DNA of 64,000 nucleotides from Siphonodentalium dalli (taxonomy: Eukaryota; Mollusca; Scaphopoda; Gadilida; Siphonodentaliidae), in assembly GCA_032622095.1 (NCBI GenBank), contig CP136061.1:36399797-36463796 (forward strand), read 5' to 3'. The translations under genes were made by a program, and so were the position numbers. The stretch's first letter is position 1. Each line of letters opens with the position of its first letter. The notes under the pieces were generated by a model, which saw only the letters and a list, made by a program, of their open reading frames with translations, was not told where the DNA came from and searched no databases. Below are positions 23,236 to 34,690 of the stretch, piece by piece.

Positions 23236-23787
23236 TCTCATATATATTTTGAAGACCTCTGTCTGTATGTATGTTTGTTTGTTTGTTTGTTTGTCATTTA
23301 TACAAATCTACGATTCTCGACCGATCGGGACGAAACTTGGTACGTGTGTGTAGTTTGACCGGGCGGTGAACGTTGTCGTATTGGCGAGCCCGTGCGGCGC
23401 CCGCTTCGCGCATGCGCAGACGAGATCTCGGAAACGGGTGGAGTTATCGACTTGAAATTTGCTATGTGAATGTATCTTGCCCCGGATACGAATTTTATCG
23501 GGTCGCCGAGTCCGTGCGACGCCAGCTTCGCGCATGCGCAGACCAGATCTCGGAAACGGGTGGAGCTATCGACTTGAAATTTGCTATGTGAATGTATCTT
23601 GCCCCGGATACGAATTTTATCGGGTCGCCGAGCCCGTGCGACGCCAGCTTCGCGCATGCGCAGACCAGATCTCGGAAACGGGTAGAGCTATCGACTTGAA
23701 ATTTGGTTTTTGAATAGCGCTGGGTAGAGCTATCGACTTGAAATTTGGTTTTTGAATAACGCGGACAACGTCGGGCTCATCGGCTAG
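23236..23787 (+). mobile_element. Helitron-like element, array unit 2
   Basis: It has the same ends as unit 1 (TCTCATATATATTTTG to CTAG) but only four GACTTGAAATTT repeat cores, one in a shortened unit. It directly abuts units 1 and 3 with no intervening base. Confidence 0.75.
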
Positions 23788-24415
23788 TCTCATATATATT
23801 TTGAAGACCTCTGTTTGTATGTATGTATGTTTGTATGTATGTCATTTATACAAATCTACGATTCTCGACCGATCGGGACGAAACTTGGTACGTGTGTGTA
23901 GTTTGACCGGGCGGTGGACGTTGTCGTATTGGCGAGCCCGTGCAGCGCCCGCTTCGCGCATGCGCAGACGAGATCTCGGAAACGGGGGGAGCTATCGACT
24001 TGAAATTTTCTATGCGAATGTATCTTGCCCCGGATACGAATTTTATCGGGTCGCCGAGCCCGTGCGACACTAGCTTCGCGCATGCGCAGACGAGATCTCG
24101 GAAACGGGTGGAGCTATCGACTTGAAATTTGGTATGTGAATGTATCTTGCCCCGGATACGAATTTTATCGTGTCGCCGAGCCCGTGCGACGCCAACTTCG
24201 CGCATGCGCAGACGAGATCTCGGAAACGGGTGGAGCTATCTACTTGAAATTTGGTATGTGAATGTATCTTGTCCCGGATACGAATTTTGTCGGGTCGCCG
24301 AGCCAGTGCGACGCCAGCTTCGCGCATGCGCAGACCAGATCTTGGAAACGGGTAGAGCTATCGACTTGAAATTTGGTTTTTGAATAGCCCGGACAACGTC
24401 GGGCTCATCGGCTAG
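23788..24415 (+). mobile_element. Helitron-like element, array unit 3
   Basis: It has the same family ends as units 1 and 2, a (GTAT)n-type tract near the start and four 122-bp repeat cores. The 3' hairpin and CGGCTAG are intact. Confidence 0.75.
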
Positions 24416-25252
24416 TCTATACTATATATTTTTGAGACTTCGTATATATATATATATATGTGTACTTCATAGAATCGAAAAGGGTTCGCTCGATTGAGTT
24501 CAAACTTCCCATCTAAATGTAAAAATCCACGGGAATCGTCGTCGCGGCGTTTTGGAGAAGCTCAGAGCACGCGTTCTCCACTCTCAAAATCACCGCAAAG
24601 GCACGGCGGGGGTTAATCGCGTTGATAGTTAAAGAGCGTCAGTTTTCCGAAGTGTCTATATAAAGAGCGTCGTTTTCGCTATCTACTTATCTGTATGACG
24701 GGCAATTCAATGCAATGTTATCGCGTTTGTTTTCAATGCAATACCGGATTCGACATCAAGCGTGAATGCTTATGTGAGTCGTTTCCGGGAATCAGTGTTA
24801 AAAAAAAGGAGAACAAAGAATGCGTTGTCTGTCGTTCCTAGGAAGGGGGGATTTCATCGAGTTCTATTGACCATCTCGTAAGGGTGGACAACCTCTGTCA
24901 GGGGCTGCTCAATGGCCACGGGGAGTTAAATAACGGGGAAGTTTAGGACGGGTACCATGAATTAACTCATTGAAAAACAAAGAATGCGTTGTCTGTCGTT
25001 CCTAGGAAGGGGGGATTTTTCATAAAAAAAAACAATTAAATTATAAAAAAGAATTAAATTAAATTAATAATTAAATAAATATTAAAAAATAAAAAAAAAC
25101 ATAAATTAAATTTAAAAAACATTAAATTAATATTAAAAACATAAATTAAATTTAAAAAACATTAAATTAATATTAAAATATATTTTAAAAAATAATAAAA
25201 ACAAATGTCATGTTTCGAACAAACGCCGCCGGTGGCGGGCTAAACCTGCTAG
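24416..25252 (+). mobile_element. Helitron-like element of a different family, array unit 4
   Basis: It starts TCTATACTATATATTTTTGA and ends with the hairpin GCCGCCGGTGGCGGGC plus CTAAACCTGCTAG. The interior is unrelated to its neighbours. A 41-nt segment containing AATGCGTTGTCTGTCGTTCC occurs at 24812 and 24980. The last 180 bp (25021-25205) is an AAATTAAAT-rich low-complexity tract. Confidence 0.65.
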
Positions 25253-25841
25253 TCTCTTATATATTTTGAAACAATCTGTCTGTCTGTTTGTCTGTCTGTC
25301 TGTCCTTTATACAAATCTACGATTCTCCACCGATCGGGACGAAACTTGGTACGTGTGTGTAGTTTGACCAGGCGGTGGTCGTTGTCGTAGTGGCGAGCCC
25401 GTGCGACGCCCGTGCAGCGCATGTGCAGACGAGATCTCGGAAACGGGTGGAGCTATCGACTTGAAATTTGGTATGTGAATGTATCTTGTCCCGGATACGA
25501 ATTTTATCGGGTCGCCGAGCCCGTGCGACGCAAGCTTCGCGCAAGCTTCGCGCATGCGCAGACCAGATCTCGGAAACGAGTGGAGCTATCGACTTGAAAT
25601 TTGGTTACCAGATCTCGGAAACGGGTGGAGATATCGACTTGAAATTTCGTATGTGAATGTATCTTGCCCCGGATACGAATTTTATCGGGTCGCCTAGCCC
25701 GTGAGACGCCAGCTTCGCGCATGCGCAGACCAGATCACGGAAAAGGGTAGACCTATCGACTTGAAATTACGGGCTGGGTAGAGATATCGACTTGAAATTT
25801 GTTTTTTTAATAGCCCGGACAACGTCGGGCTCATCGGCTAG
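25253..25841 (+). mobile_element. Helitron-like element, array unit 5
   Basis: It starts TCTCTTATATATTTTGAAAC with a (CTGT)n tract, holds about five 122-bp repeat cores including shortened ones, and ends with the CCCGGACAACGTCGGG hairpin and CTAG. Confidence 0.72.
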
Positions 25842-26251
25842 TCTCTTATATATTTTGAAACAATCTGTCTGTCTGTTTGTCTGTCTGTTTGTCCTTTATA
25901 CAAATCTACGATTCTCCACCGATCGGGACGAAACTTGGTACGTGTGTGTAGTTTGACCAGACGGTGGTCGTTGTCGTATTGGCGAGCCCGTGCGACGCCC
26001 GTGCAGCGCATGCACAGACGAGATCTGGGAAACGGGTGGAGCTATCGACTTGAAATTTTCTATGTGAATGTATCTTGCGCCGGGTACAAATTGTATCGGG
26101 TCGCCGAGCCCGTGCGACGCAAGCTTCGCGCATGCGCAGACGAGATCTGGGAAACGGGTGGAGCTATCGACTTGAAATTTGGTTTTTGAATAGCCCGGAC
26201 AACGTCGGGCTGGTTTTGAATAGCCCGGACAACGTCGGGCTCATCGGCTAG
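25842..26251 (+). mobile_element. Helitron-like element, array unit 6
   Basis: It has the same start as unit 5 but only two 122-bp repeat cores. The 3' hairpin segment TAGCCCGGACAACGTCGGGC is present twice in tandem (from 26191 and 26221), followed by CGGCTAG. Confidence 0.72.
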
Positions 26252-27045
26252 TCTATTATATATTTTAGAAGATCTGTCTGTCTGTGTGTGTGTGTGTGTG
26301 TGTGTTCGCGATGAACTCGAAAACTGCCGACCCGATTTCGATAAAAATTCGTATGTGAGGTTACTATCGGTCGGGAAGTGGCATAGGCATATTAATTTTC
26401 AGATCCGAGGTCAACTTTTCACGTGCCGAGGTCAAATCTGTTTTTACGCTGTGTTACGGGACTTTCATTTGAGTTCGGTGCTTACAAATCGATTCGAAAC
26501 AGCGCGAATAATAAAATGCCAGTCATAATAATGACACTGTGAGAATCTTTCGTGTTTCCTCTTTCCAACGATATATAATGCGTATGTATCCGTTTTAGTT
26601 ATCTGCCTCAATTATCAAGAAGAAGTGGTACTATCTTCCATCAGGATAAAAACAATGCGTAACTTCTATGACGTCGTTAGAGGTCATAACGTTAGATCAC
26701 GTTAACGCTTAACCGACCGATGCATTTGACTGTTTCTGACGTCTTGGCGATATCTCGGGCACCGATGGTAATTTATCTTTACGTTGAAACTTGATAATTA
26801 ATGAGCGTGTGTATATGAGGCGCGTTTATATACTTGAGTGGAAATCAAATTGGGTTAAACTGGCGGATTTTTACGGACGAAATTTGATGCATAGGGTATC
26901 TCGGTATCCGCTGGGCCGATTTCCAGGTATCCGCTGGGCCGATTTCCACCATGTTTGGGGTGTTGGTGTTTGACCCCACCTGACCTTGACCTTCAAACTG
27001 GTCAATTCAAGGTCAAAGCCCGGACGAAGTCGGGTCACCTTCTAG
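26252..27045 (+). mobile_element. Helitron-like element of a third family, array unit 7
   Basis: It starts TCTATTATATATTTTAGAAG with a (GT)n tract and ends with CCCGGACGAAGTCGGG, then TCACCTTCTAG, followed by T. Near the 3' end it has TGACCTTGACCTT and TTCAAGGTCAA. It shares its start with the minus-strand element at 62792-63417 and its end with the element at 18762-19261. Confidence 0.72.
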
Positions 27046-27851
27046 TTATATATATTACGCGTGTAACACATCAGACTGGGCTCACTTTCCGGCATAACAC
27101 GTTAAAGTGCCCAATAAACTTAGCAATGTCTCATACTCTAATGAGCTAATGGCGCGATTATATATCGCGCAACTACTCACAACGCCGTGTACATATCGGT
27201 CCCACTATATAAGTCGACCCTAATGATGTTTCTGACAGGCTCTTGGCATTTATTGATCAATGGCATTGTTTCAGAGAGTTGGTTCTAATGAACGCCCCGG
27301 GGAGATTGGACATTTCATTACATCGAAGCTCGCGGTACGTGCCCACTTAACAAGGTAATGATGCCGTCCTATGTTTCAATTGATAGCTAATATGATCGCA
27401 TCGCCTGAAAGCAGCCGGTGCAGTGGGGTGATTAGAAGAACAGCCTGTTTTGATACCTCCGTAGTAAACAATTCTTCCACGTATTTCCCTTAGAATATAT
27501 TCTTACACTTATGAGAAAACTGAGTCTGATGGCAAAGAACCTTGTATTGTGTGGAATCATCGACTCGACTTCAAGTCTAATAGTCTATGTTTGGGATTTT
27601 GAAGGCGGTGATATCTTCGAGGCAGTGGACAAACTATGAATACTGGTTTTTCTGGGTGTTAGCGGCGACGCAATTACAGCCAATGCCTATATTCACATAT
27701 TGCATAAAGTCCGATAGACGTCGCGTTGATAAATGTACTGTCAGCTTTTCCATAGCTAGTTGATGTACACCATTTGAATGACCACTACATTCCACTGACG
27801 TCAGAATTTGATGCAAACTATTTATTGTTGCGAATGCTATGACGTGCTGAC
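27046..27851. other. No feature recognised
   Basis: Starts with the host T of the Helitron-like array. AATGAACGCCCCGGGG near 27287 was examined as an exon candidate and rejected. Confidence 0.5.
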
Positions 27852-27855
27852 TTAA

Positions 27856-28305
27856 CCCTTTACCCAACAAAGCGGCCAAAAGCGCCCAAATAAAGCTTCA
27901 ACAGCCTAAACTATCTTCGGTCTGTCTCAATAACACCGTACAAATATGGATATCATTGGAACCGGTTCATTGACCACATTGTGATAGTTACAGTTATGCC
28001 CTGTGCCAATGCATTCTCTTATATATGCGAGTCGACCATAGGTCGCCTCGCATATATAAGAGAATCTTTAAAAAAAATCTCTTTTAACACTTTTTACCAT
28101 TTTTTCTTACATTCTTTAACAATTTTATAATATTTTCTTACATTTTTTTACATTTTTTATAATATTTTTCTACATTCTTTGACAATTTTATCATTTTTAA
28201 TATGTGTTAAGCCGATGCATTCTCTTATATATGCGAGGCGACCTATGGTCGACTCGCATATATAAGAGAATGCATTGGCACAGGGCCGTTCTGTTGGGTA
28301 AAGGG
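27856..28305 (+). mobile_element. Family 1 twin-hairpin TTAA MITE, copy B
   Basis: Flanked by TTAA at 27852 and 28306. The right arm of hairpin 1 is cut short (AGAGAATCTTTAAAA), and the A/T spacer is longer than in other copies. Hairpin 2 and both TIRs are intact. Confidence 0.83.
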
Positions 28306-28309
28306 TTAA

Positions 28310-28867
28310 TACGGTAATGATGCCGTCCTATGCGTCAATTGATATATGATATGATCGCAGCGTGGGATCAGTCGGTGCAACGGGATAATTTGAAATTGAC
28401 TGATTGGGGGTTTAACGTAAATTTAGCTGTTAGGATATATCACGACCAAGAACAGAACTAGCTTTATCGTCATTACAGTAAACGCATATAATATCACGAT
28501 CATAGTGTATTTGAACATTTTATATTTGTTAATTTATATTTGTTAATTTATATTTGTATATTATAATATAGTGTGTGCACAGGTTTGTGTTGCACAATTG
28601 ATCAATAAGAATGAATTTCCGAACATTCGAGCTGCGTTGGTGAGGTTGGTTTCGGAAACCAGGTTTCCATCGTTTTTCCCCCAATAGGTGTTTTGGTGGT
28701 TTACCCTGACAACCTGCGCATATAAAGTAGGACATAATTAAATTTTTTTTTTAATATGTTTATTGAGATAATAAGATAATGTTATATAAACAAAACATTT
28801 ACTTTTACACCCAAGAGAAATTAAAGTATCATTTCAGGACTTGTTTGATTATTATTATATAACATAA
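28310..28867. other. No feature recognised
   Basis: AT-rich spacer between MITE copies B and C with a threefold TTAATTTATATTTG run at about 28519-28560. Confidence 0.5.
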
Positions 28868-28871
28868 CTAA

Positions 28872-29262
28872 CCCTATACCAAACAGAAGGGCCCTGTGCC
28901 AATGCATTCTCTTATATATGCGAGTCGACCATAGGTCGCCTCGCATATATAAGAGAATGCATTGGCTTAACACATTAAAAATTATAAAATTGTTAAAGAA
29001 TGTAAGAAAAAATGGTAAAAAGTGTTAAAAAAGATTTTTTTTAGGCCAATGCATTCTCTTATATATGCGAGGCGACCTATGGTCGACTCGCATATATAAG
29101 AGAATGCATTGGCACAGGGCATAACTGTAACTATCACAATGTGGTCAAGGAGCCGGTTCCAATGATATCCATATTTGTATGGTTCTATTGAGACAGACCG
29201 AAGATATTTTAGGCTGTTCAAGCTTTATTTGGCCGGTTTTGGCCGGTTTGTTGGGTTAAGGG
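28872..29262 (-). mobile_element. Family 1 twin-hairpin TTAA MITE, copy C
   Basis: It lies in reverse orientation. The left TIR is diverged (CCCTATACCAAACAG after CTAA), and the right end GTTGGGTTAAGGG is followed by TTAA. Both hairpins are complete. Confidence 0.82.
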
Positions 29263-29266
29263 TTAA

Positions 29267-30089
29267 CTTGTATGTGAACACGGGCCGTCCTTTAACTTGT
29301 ACGCATGTATACCAATAAACGCTGACGTAGACTGTGGCGCGGCTTGGTGGCAATGGTAGAGTTATAATTATTGGAGAATTGAGAATACAAAACCGACAAT
29401 AATTGTTAAAGGCACATGCATGGCTTCTTAGTTCACGGCAGCTATGGAAACCCACTTTTCTAGATGTTGGCGTATATGCAATCCCAACCCATGCGTCTAT
29501 TCACGCGTAGTTCCTATAGGCCCGATGGCAAGATGTTTGTATTTTCGAATTTCACAGACAATATCCATAGTGCTGATACATGTATTGCCGTGAATGTGAA
29601 CTTGTTGACAACTCATTGATGTGCAATATTTAGATGACCACTATGCACACCTGGTGTGAGAATTAAATGCAAGCTAAGTTTTATCCGTTGACTACCATAT
29701 GGTGCACACGCAATAAGAAAATGATGCGGACCTACACTTTCTCAGCCCGTTTAATAAGTATTTTTATTATACGATTCTACCTTATTCCATTCAATAAACC
29801 CATTCCATAAATTGTGATATTAAACTTTGTTTTCATCATTGTGCAATGTAATACCTGGTAAAACATCAATAGCTGTATTCATCCACAGGATGTATGAAAG
29901 TATCTTGCACACATCTATAACACATAATTACTTTGGTGTTATACACAATGTGTTCAATTCGTTAATCTCGATAAACCAATATACATGGCATTTGAGATAC
30001 ATAAATATAAATACAAATAAATGACAAAAGCACATTTAACAGGTACATAATTAAATTGTAGTATATGTAATATTAATGTATTGATTGAA
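29267..30089. other. No feature recognised
   Basis: GTTAAAGGCACATGCATGGC near 29406 faintly recalls the third-type TTAA element end. Confidence 0.4.
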
Positions 30090-30267
30090 GGCACATCCAC
30101 CCAAAACTTATGTCATGATACCTTTAAGTGCGATTGAGACTCTTCCTTATTCGGCAGTACTGTGAATATCGCAACGTTGTTGATATGGGATCATTGGACA
30201 TAATAGCAAAAAATAGAAAAAAATGAACAAAAATTAAGTTAAAGACTAAGTCAGGGTGGATGTGCCC
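30090..30267. mobile_element. Short MITE-like element with GGCACATCCACCC TIRs
   Basis: GGCACATCCACCC at 30090 and GGGTGGATGTGCC at 30254 form 13-bp TIRs around 150 bp of non-coding DNA. No target duplication could be read with confidence. Confidence 0.45.
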
Positions 30268-30363
30268 GTTACTATATACAGACTATCTATTTATTTGATA
30301 CACTCGCGTCATTCACACATAATTTGTTGGATAGATATAAATCTCAGAATATTTAGATGAATT

Positions 30364-30477
30364 TTCACATAACCTGTGTTTTCATAACAAAATATCATGG
30401 AAGAATATAACACAATAGATTAATGTTCACACAACATGCGTTTTCTTAACAAAATATCATGGAAGAATATAACACAA
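30364..30477. repeat. 62-bp tandem duplication
   Basis: TTCACATAACCTGTGTTTTC...AACACAA at 30364 and again at 30426 with four substitutions. Confidence 0.85.
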
Positions 30478-31020
30478 ATAGCACCGACATATTGTATGAT
30501 TCAGAGTGGTCTCAAAGGATTCGCAACGATCAGAGATTATCTCGCTTCCAAAACTTCACACAGAGTTACGTGTCGGCGACATTTGGTAACACTGGCAAAT
30601 AAGAAAGATAGTATGATGTATTGCACTGATGACAAAGATTGCGGGTGGGGGGGTCCGAGTGATCCTGGACAAAACTAATCATTTGGATACAACCCTCACG
30701 TTTCAGAATTCAATATTTGTAGAACTGATGAAATGCCATTTCAGCTACCTTAAGCATACAGTAATTGGGGAAGCCGCATGCATTGTTTAACTGTAGTGAA
30801 TTTTGCCTCGATACTCCCTCAACACCACTATGCACCATCAACAACTGGCATTTCCGCTTATCTCAGAAATAACCTCCTCCATAAATAGAAATCATATTCG
30901 CGCAGTGATACAGTACATAACCCTGGTCATAAGTCTATGACCTTGACTCGTTGACGCATATTTTTGAATGGAGTCGAATTTATTCGCTGCATGGCTGCAT
31001 CAAATCCAATATTGCATTAC
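30478..31020. other. No feature recognised
   Basis: A frame of 80 codons ending at 30678 has no recognisable family. Confidence 0.5.
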
Positions 31021-31364
31021 ATAGTGATAAATATTATAAATAGTAATAAATAGTATTCAATATTATAATAAATAGTAATAAACAGCATTAAATAGTGATA
31101 AATAGTAATGACCAGTAATAAATAGTAATAAATATCGATAAATAGTAATAAATAGTAATAAATAGTGATAATTAGCAATAAACAGTAATAAATAGAGATA
31201 AATGGTGATAAATAGTAATAAATAGTGATAAATAGTAATAAATAGTAATAAAAAGTAATAAATAGTGATAAATAGTAATAAATAGTAATAAATAGTGATA
31301 AATAGTAATAAATAGTAATAAACAGTAATAAATTGTTAACAATTGTAATAAATAGTAATAAATA
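31021..31364. repeat. 10-bp satellite (TAATAAATAG)n, left array
   Basis: About 34 units with GATAAATAG and AATAAACAG variants. It directly precedes the first copy of the 865-bp duplicated block. Confidence 0.92.
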
Positions 31365-31366
31365 AA

Positions 31367-32231
31367 TCCGGCAGATATGGTTTCTATTTATGGAAGAGGT
31401 AACCTTCGAGCGAAGCGAGTCATTGAGAATGCACCACAAAGATGATAAGACCCGGACACAAACCATGTGAACTATGCACATGTCAGCTGGGTTATGTCAT
31501 AATAATCTACATCCGACGCTCTCATATTTGGAGACAATCAGTGTGAACATTTAAGAACTCCTACATTGGCAACGACAAGTCTTTGCGGGCATAATTTTCA
31601 CTCTGTTGGAGCATGTCCTACTGTAGATAATGCAAAAAAGCTATAACCCGGCATGCATTCTAACAGGTGACCGACAGACAAATGTGTCACACTGCCAACT
31701 GCAAAACGCCCGCAGCGATTAAACCATGATACAGTGAGAAATTGATGATGATCCGCCCTGTGTCTGTTGAAACACCAGGGAAGACACAGAACAATTTTCG
31801 ATACACTGCCTCTTGTACTCAAAACACCGATCTAAACTCATTTGCACAATGATGACGCTTCAAATCGCTTCTCATACAGTACTTTTGCTAGGTGACATTA
31901 CGATAATTGACAACTATAATTTTGTTCTTTTAGAAGCAACATTGAAATTTATAAAATCATTCTCACATTCAATCAATAATTATTCTTTGATTTTAATCTG
32001 CACTGCACTGTAACCCTATATATTATTGTTTCCCGCTGTTCAATCACATATCTCCTAAACAAAAAGGTGTAAAATTTGAAATTTTGCAAATATCCTTCCA
32101 ACTTGACACTCGAGATAAGCATGAACATATGCAATCGCCTTTGTATTTTTTCTACTTAAGTATTGGCTATATCGATCATCTACATACACATCACACTTCT
32201 CTTCAAAAATCCACTCAAACCATGAATATCA
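31367..32231 (+). repeat. 865-bp duplicated block, copy 1
   Basis: It begins CCGGCAGATATGGTTTCTAT and ends ACCATGAATATCAGATA. It is nearly identical to 32557-33420. No protein or RNA is recognised in it. Confidence 0.9.
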
Positions 32232-32478
32232 GATAAATAGTAATAAATAGTAATATATACATGTAGTAACAAATAGTAATCAATAGTAATCAATAGTAAT
32301 AGCTAGTAATACATAGTAATAAATAGTAATATATAGTAACAAATAGTCATACATAGTGAAACATAGTAATAAATAGTAACTAATAGTAATAAATAGTAAT
32401 ACATAGTAATAAATAGTAATAAATAGTGATAACTAGTAATAGATAGTAACAAATAGTAATAAATAGTAATAAATATAT
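32232..32478. repeat. 10-bp satellite (TAATAAATAG)n, middle array
   Basis: Same unit as the left array, with CAATAGTAAT and ACATAGTAAT variants. It separates the two 865-bp blocks together with a 78-bp unique spacer. Confidence 0.9.
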
Positions 32479-32556
32479 CTAATTAGTTCATGTTCAACAA
32501 ACGAGTGTCCCAATCAACAGACGTATTTCCCGATACTAATCGCATGATAGAACTGA

Positions 32557-33420
32557 TCCGGCAGATATGGTTTCTATTTATGGAAGAGGTAACCTTCGAG
32601 CGAAGCGATTCATTGAGAATGCACCACAAAGATGATAAGACCCGGACACAAACCATGTGAACTATGCACATGTCAGCTGGGTTATTATGTCATAATAATA
32701 TACATCCGACGCTCTCATATTTGGAGACAATCAGTGTGAACATTTAAGAACTCCCACATTGGCAACGACAAGTCTTTGCGGGCATCATTTTCACTCTGTT
32801 GGAGCATGTCCTTCTGTAGATAATGCAAAAAAGCAATATCCCGGCATACATTCTAACAGGTGACCGACAGACAAATATGTCACACTGCCAACTGCAAAAC
32901 GCCTATCGCGATTAAACCATGATACAATGAGAAATTGATGATGATCCGTCCTGTGTCTGTTGGAACACCAGGGAAGACACAGAACAATTTTCGATACACT
33001 GCCTCTTGTACTCAAAACACCGATCTAAACTAATTTGCACAATTATGACGCTTCAAATCGCTTCTCATACAGTACTTTTGCTAGGTGACATTACGATAAT
33101 TGACAACTATAATTTTGTTCTTTTAGAAGCAACATTGAAATTTATAAAATCATTCTCACATTCAATCAATAATTGTTCTTTGATTTTAATCTGCACTGTA
33201 ACCCTATATATTATTGTTTTCCGCTGTTCAAGCACATATCTCCTAAACAAAAAGGTGTAAAATTTGAAATTTTGCAAATATCCTTCCAAGTTGACACTCG
33301 AGATAAGCATGAACATATGCAATCGCCTTTGTATTGGTTCTACTTACGTATTGGCTATATCGATCATCTACATACACATCACACTTCTCTTCAAAAATCC
33401 ACTCAAACCATGAATATCAG
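32557..33420 (+). repeat. 865-bp duplicated block, copy 2
   Basis: Direct repeat of 31367-32231 with scattered substitutions and small indels (for example CACTGCACTGTAACCC there, CACTGTAACCC here). Confidence 0.9.
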
Positions 33421-33699
33421 ATACGATGGGGTGAATAATTCTTCATATCTCTTGTGTACACCCACCATCATTCCAAATTGCTTTTATCTAAGAAAAAATC
33501 AAGTTCCATTTAAAAGTATCTGTTCATATTGACCAAATAAAACCACCCTTATCACTCATGTTTATCTCACAGTCAACACTCAATAACCCAACACAAATTG
33601 AATGCCATAAATATATTCCAACTATAATAATAATAACATTGATTGATATCACTGCGCGTGCCGATATACGGTGTTTTACTAAAATATGAGGCCTGTTTT

Positions 33700-33825
33700 A
33701 GGAGCTAATTACATCTATGTGATAAATATTCAACTTGTGGGGAGCGTAGGTTCATGTTAGTTTCAAGAACATGTCCTTCAATCCCCAGTCGTATTCCATG
33801 ATTTAAATAAATTTAACCAATATAT
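33700..33825 (+). mobile_element. Possible solo LINE 3' UTR
   Basis: GGGGAGCGTAGGTTCATGTT...AACATGTCCTTCAATCCCC, then AAATAAATTTAACC. Same layout as the two upstream candidates. Confidence 0.35.
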
Positions 33826-34296
33826 ATATAATAGTGTTATGCTTGCTGATCCATGAGTGCGATATAACGGTGTAATATATTAACTTGATGTCACGTCATT
33901 TGGACTACCTTCTACCAGTTGCCTCGCCTAATAGGTTCAACCCATCATTTAGCATCAATTATTGTCTAAAATTTCCAGTTAACTTGTTTGAAACGATACC
34001 ACATGGACCGCACCGTGTTGGATAAAGAAGCTATAAAAGCCTAGATTTTCAATATTAGCATCTACATGTTTCATAACTGTTCTTTGTGTTTGATATATTG
34101 TTATTAACATATCTGTTCAGTGATGTTACGTTATGTTATGTTATGTTCTGTTATTTTATGTTATGTTATGGCCAAATGTAGGTTGTACAGCTGTATTTTG
34201 ATAATCCAGATATATGTTTAAATCAAATTCGTGGGTAAAATGCAGTCGCAGTGGTTTGATTCAGATTATTTCATGTAATTTGTTTGTCTTTTGCAG
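33826..34296 (+). other. End of KCNQ1 intron 1
   Basis: Apart from the ATGTT repeat, only the polypyrimidine tract and acceptor before exon 2 (TTTGTCTTTTGCAG) are identifiable. Confidence 0.6.
34123..34170. repeat. (ATGTT)n-like pentanucleotide repeat
   Basis: ACGTTATGTTATGTTATGTT and similar units, about 48 bp, 127 bp before KCNQ1 exon 2. Confidence 0.8.
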
Positions 34297-34387
34297 GTTC
34301 ATGATGGTTCTCATCTGCCTTATATTCAGTGTCTTGTCAACTATAGATGAATATCAAACCTTTGCCATGGAAACACTATTCTGGATG
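34297..34387 (+). CDS. KCNQ1: KCNQ1-like channel, exon encoding S1 (exon 2 equivalent)
   Basis: This exon encodes most of the first transmembrane helix of a Kv7 voltage-gated K+ channel in the plasma membrane. It follows a pyrimidine-rich tract ending in GCAG and is followed by the donor GTAAGATG. It is 91 nt: one base completing a codon from the missing upstream exon, then 30 codons. The translation contains MVLICLIFSVLSTIDEY and ends LFWM. Human KCNQ1, as I recall it, has VLVCLIFSVLSTIEQY and LFWM here (about residues 130-159) in a 91-nt exon. It ends in phase 0, so the next exon opens cleanly with EIVLVVFFG. No exon 1 sequence was seen in the 34 kb upstream, so intron 1 is very long or the gene starts outside the window. 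Confidence 0.93.
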
Positions 34388-34532
34388 GTAAGATGTCTTA
34401 AATGATGTATTTAACCATTTCTGTACTAAATCGGATAACATTGTACATCCGAATGGTCTATTTTTCATCTGAATGGGTGTTAAGGAGACAATCGCAGACG
34501 ACAGATAGATAAAAGTACAGAAGGAACACGAT

Positions 34533-34690
34533 TATTGAGGGAAATGTTTAGATGGTCGATTGTTGAACTTATTATCTGAACATTTCCTATGGGATTACTA
34601 CTCAGCAGTGGTGCTTTCGTATATTTAGTAAGGGTTGAAATTATTATCTGAACAGTTCCTATGGGATAACTCATCAATGAAGCTTTAGTA
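34533..34690. repeat. Inverted and tandem repeat just inside KCNQ1 intron 2
   Basis: GGAAATGTTTAGAT and ATCTGAACATTTCC form an inverted pair around GGTCGATTGTTGAACTTATT. TTATCTGAACATTTCCTATG then recurs about 80 bp on as TTATCTGAACAGTTCCTATG. Confidence 0.6.

Noticed and set aside
22190-24383. Many arginine-rich frames of the MREAGVARARRPDK type
   Set aside because: They come from the 122-bp repeats in Helitron-like elements, appear on both strands and restart in every unit.
27280-27340. AATGAACGCCCCGGGG reads NERPG, recalling the LERPTGW segment encoded before KCNQ1 exon 2
   Set aside because: The following residues do not match the family, and the downstream GT would join in the wrong phase.
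31017-31481. 154-codon tyrosine/leucine-rich frame
   Set aside because: A translation of the 10-bp satellite.
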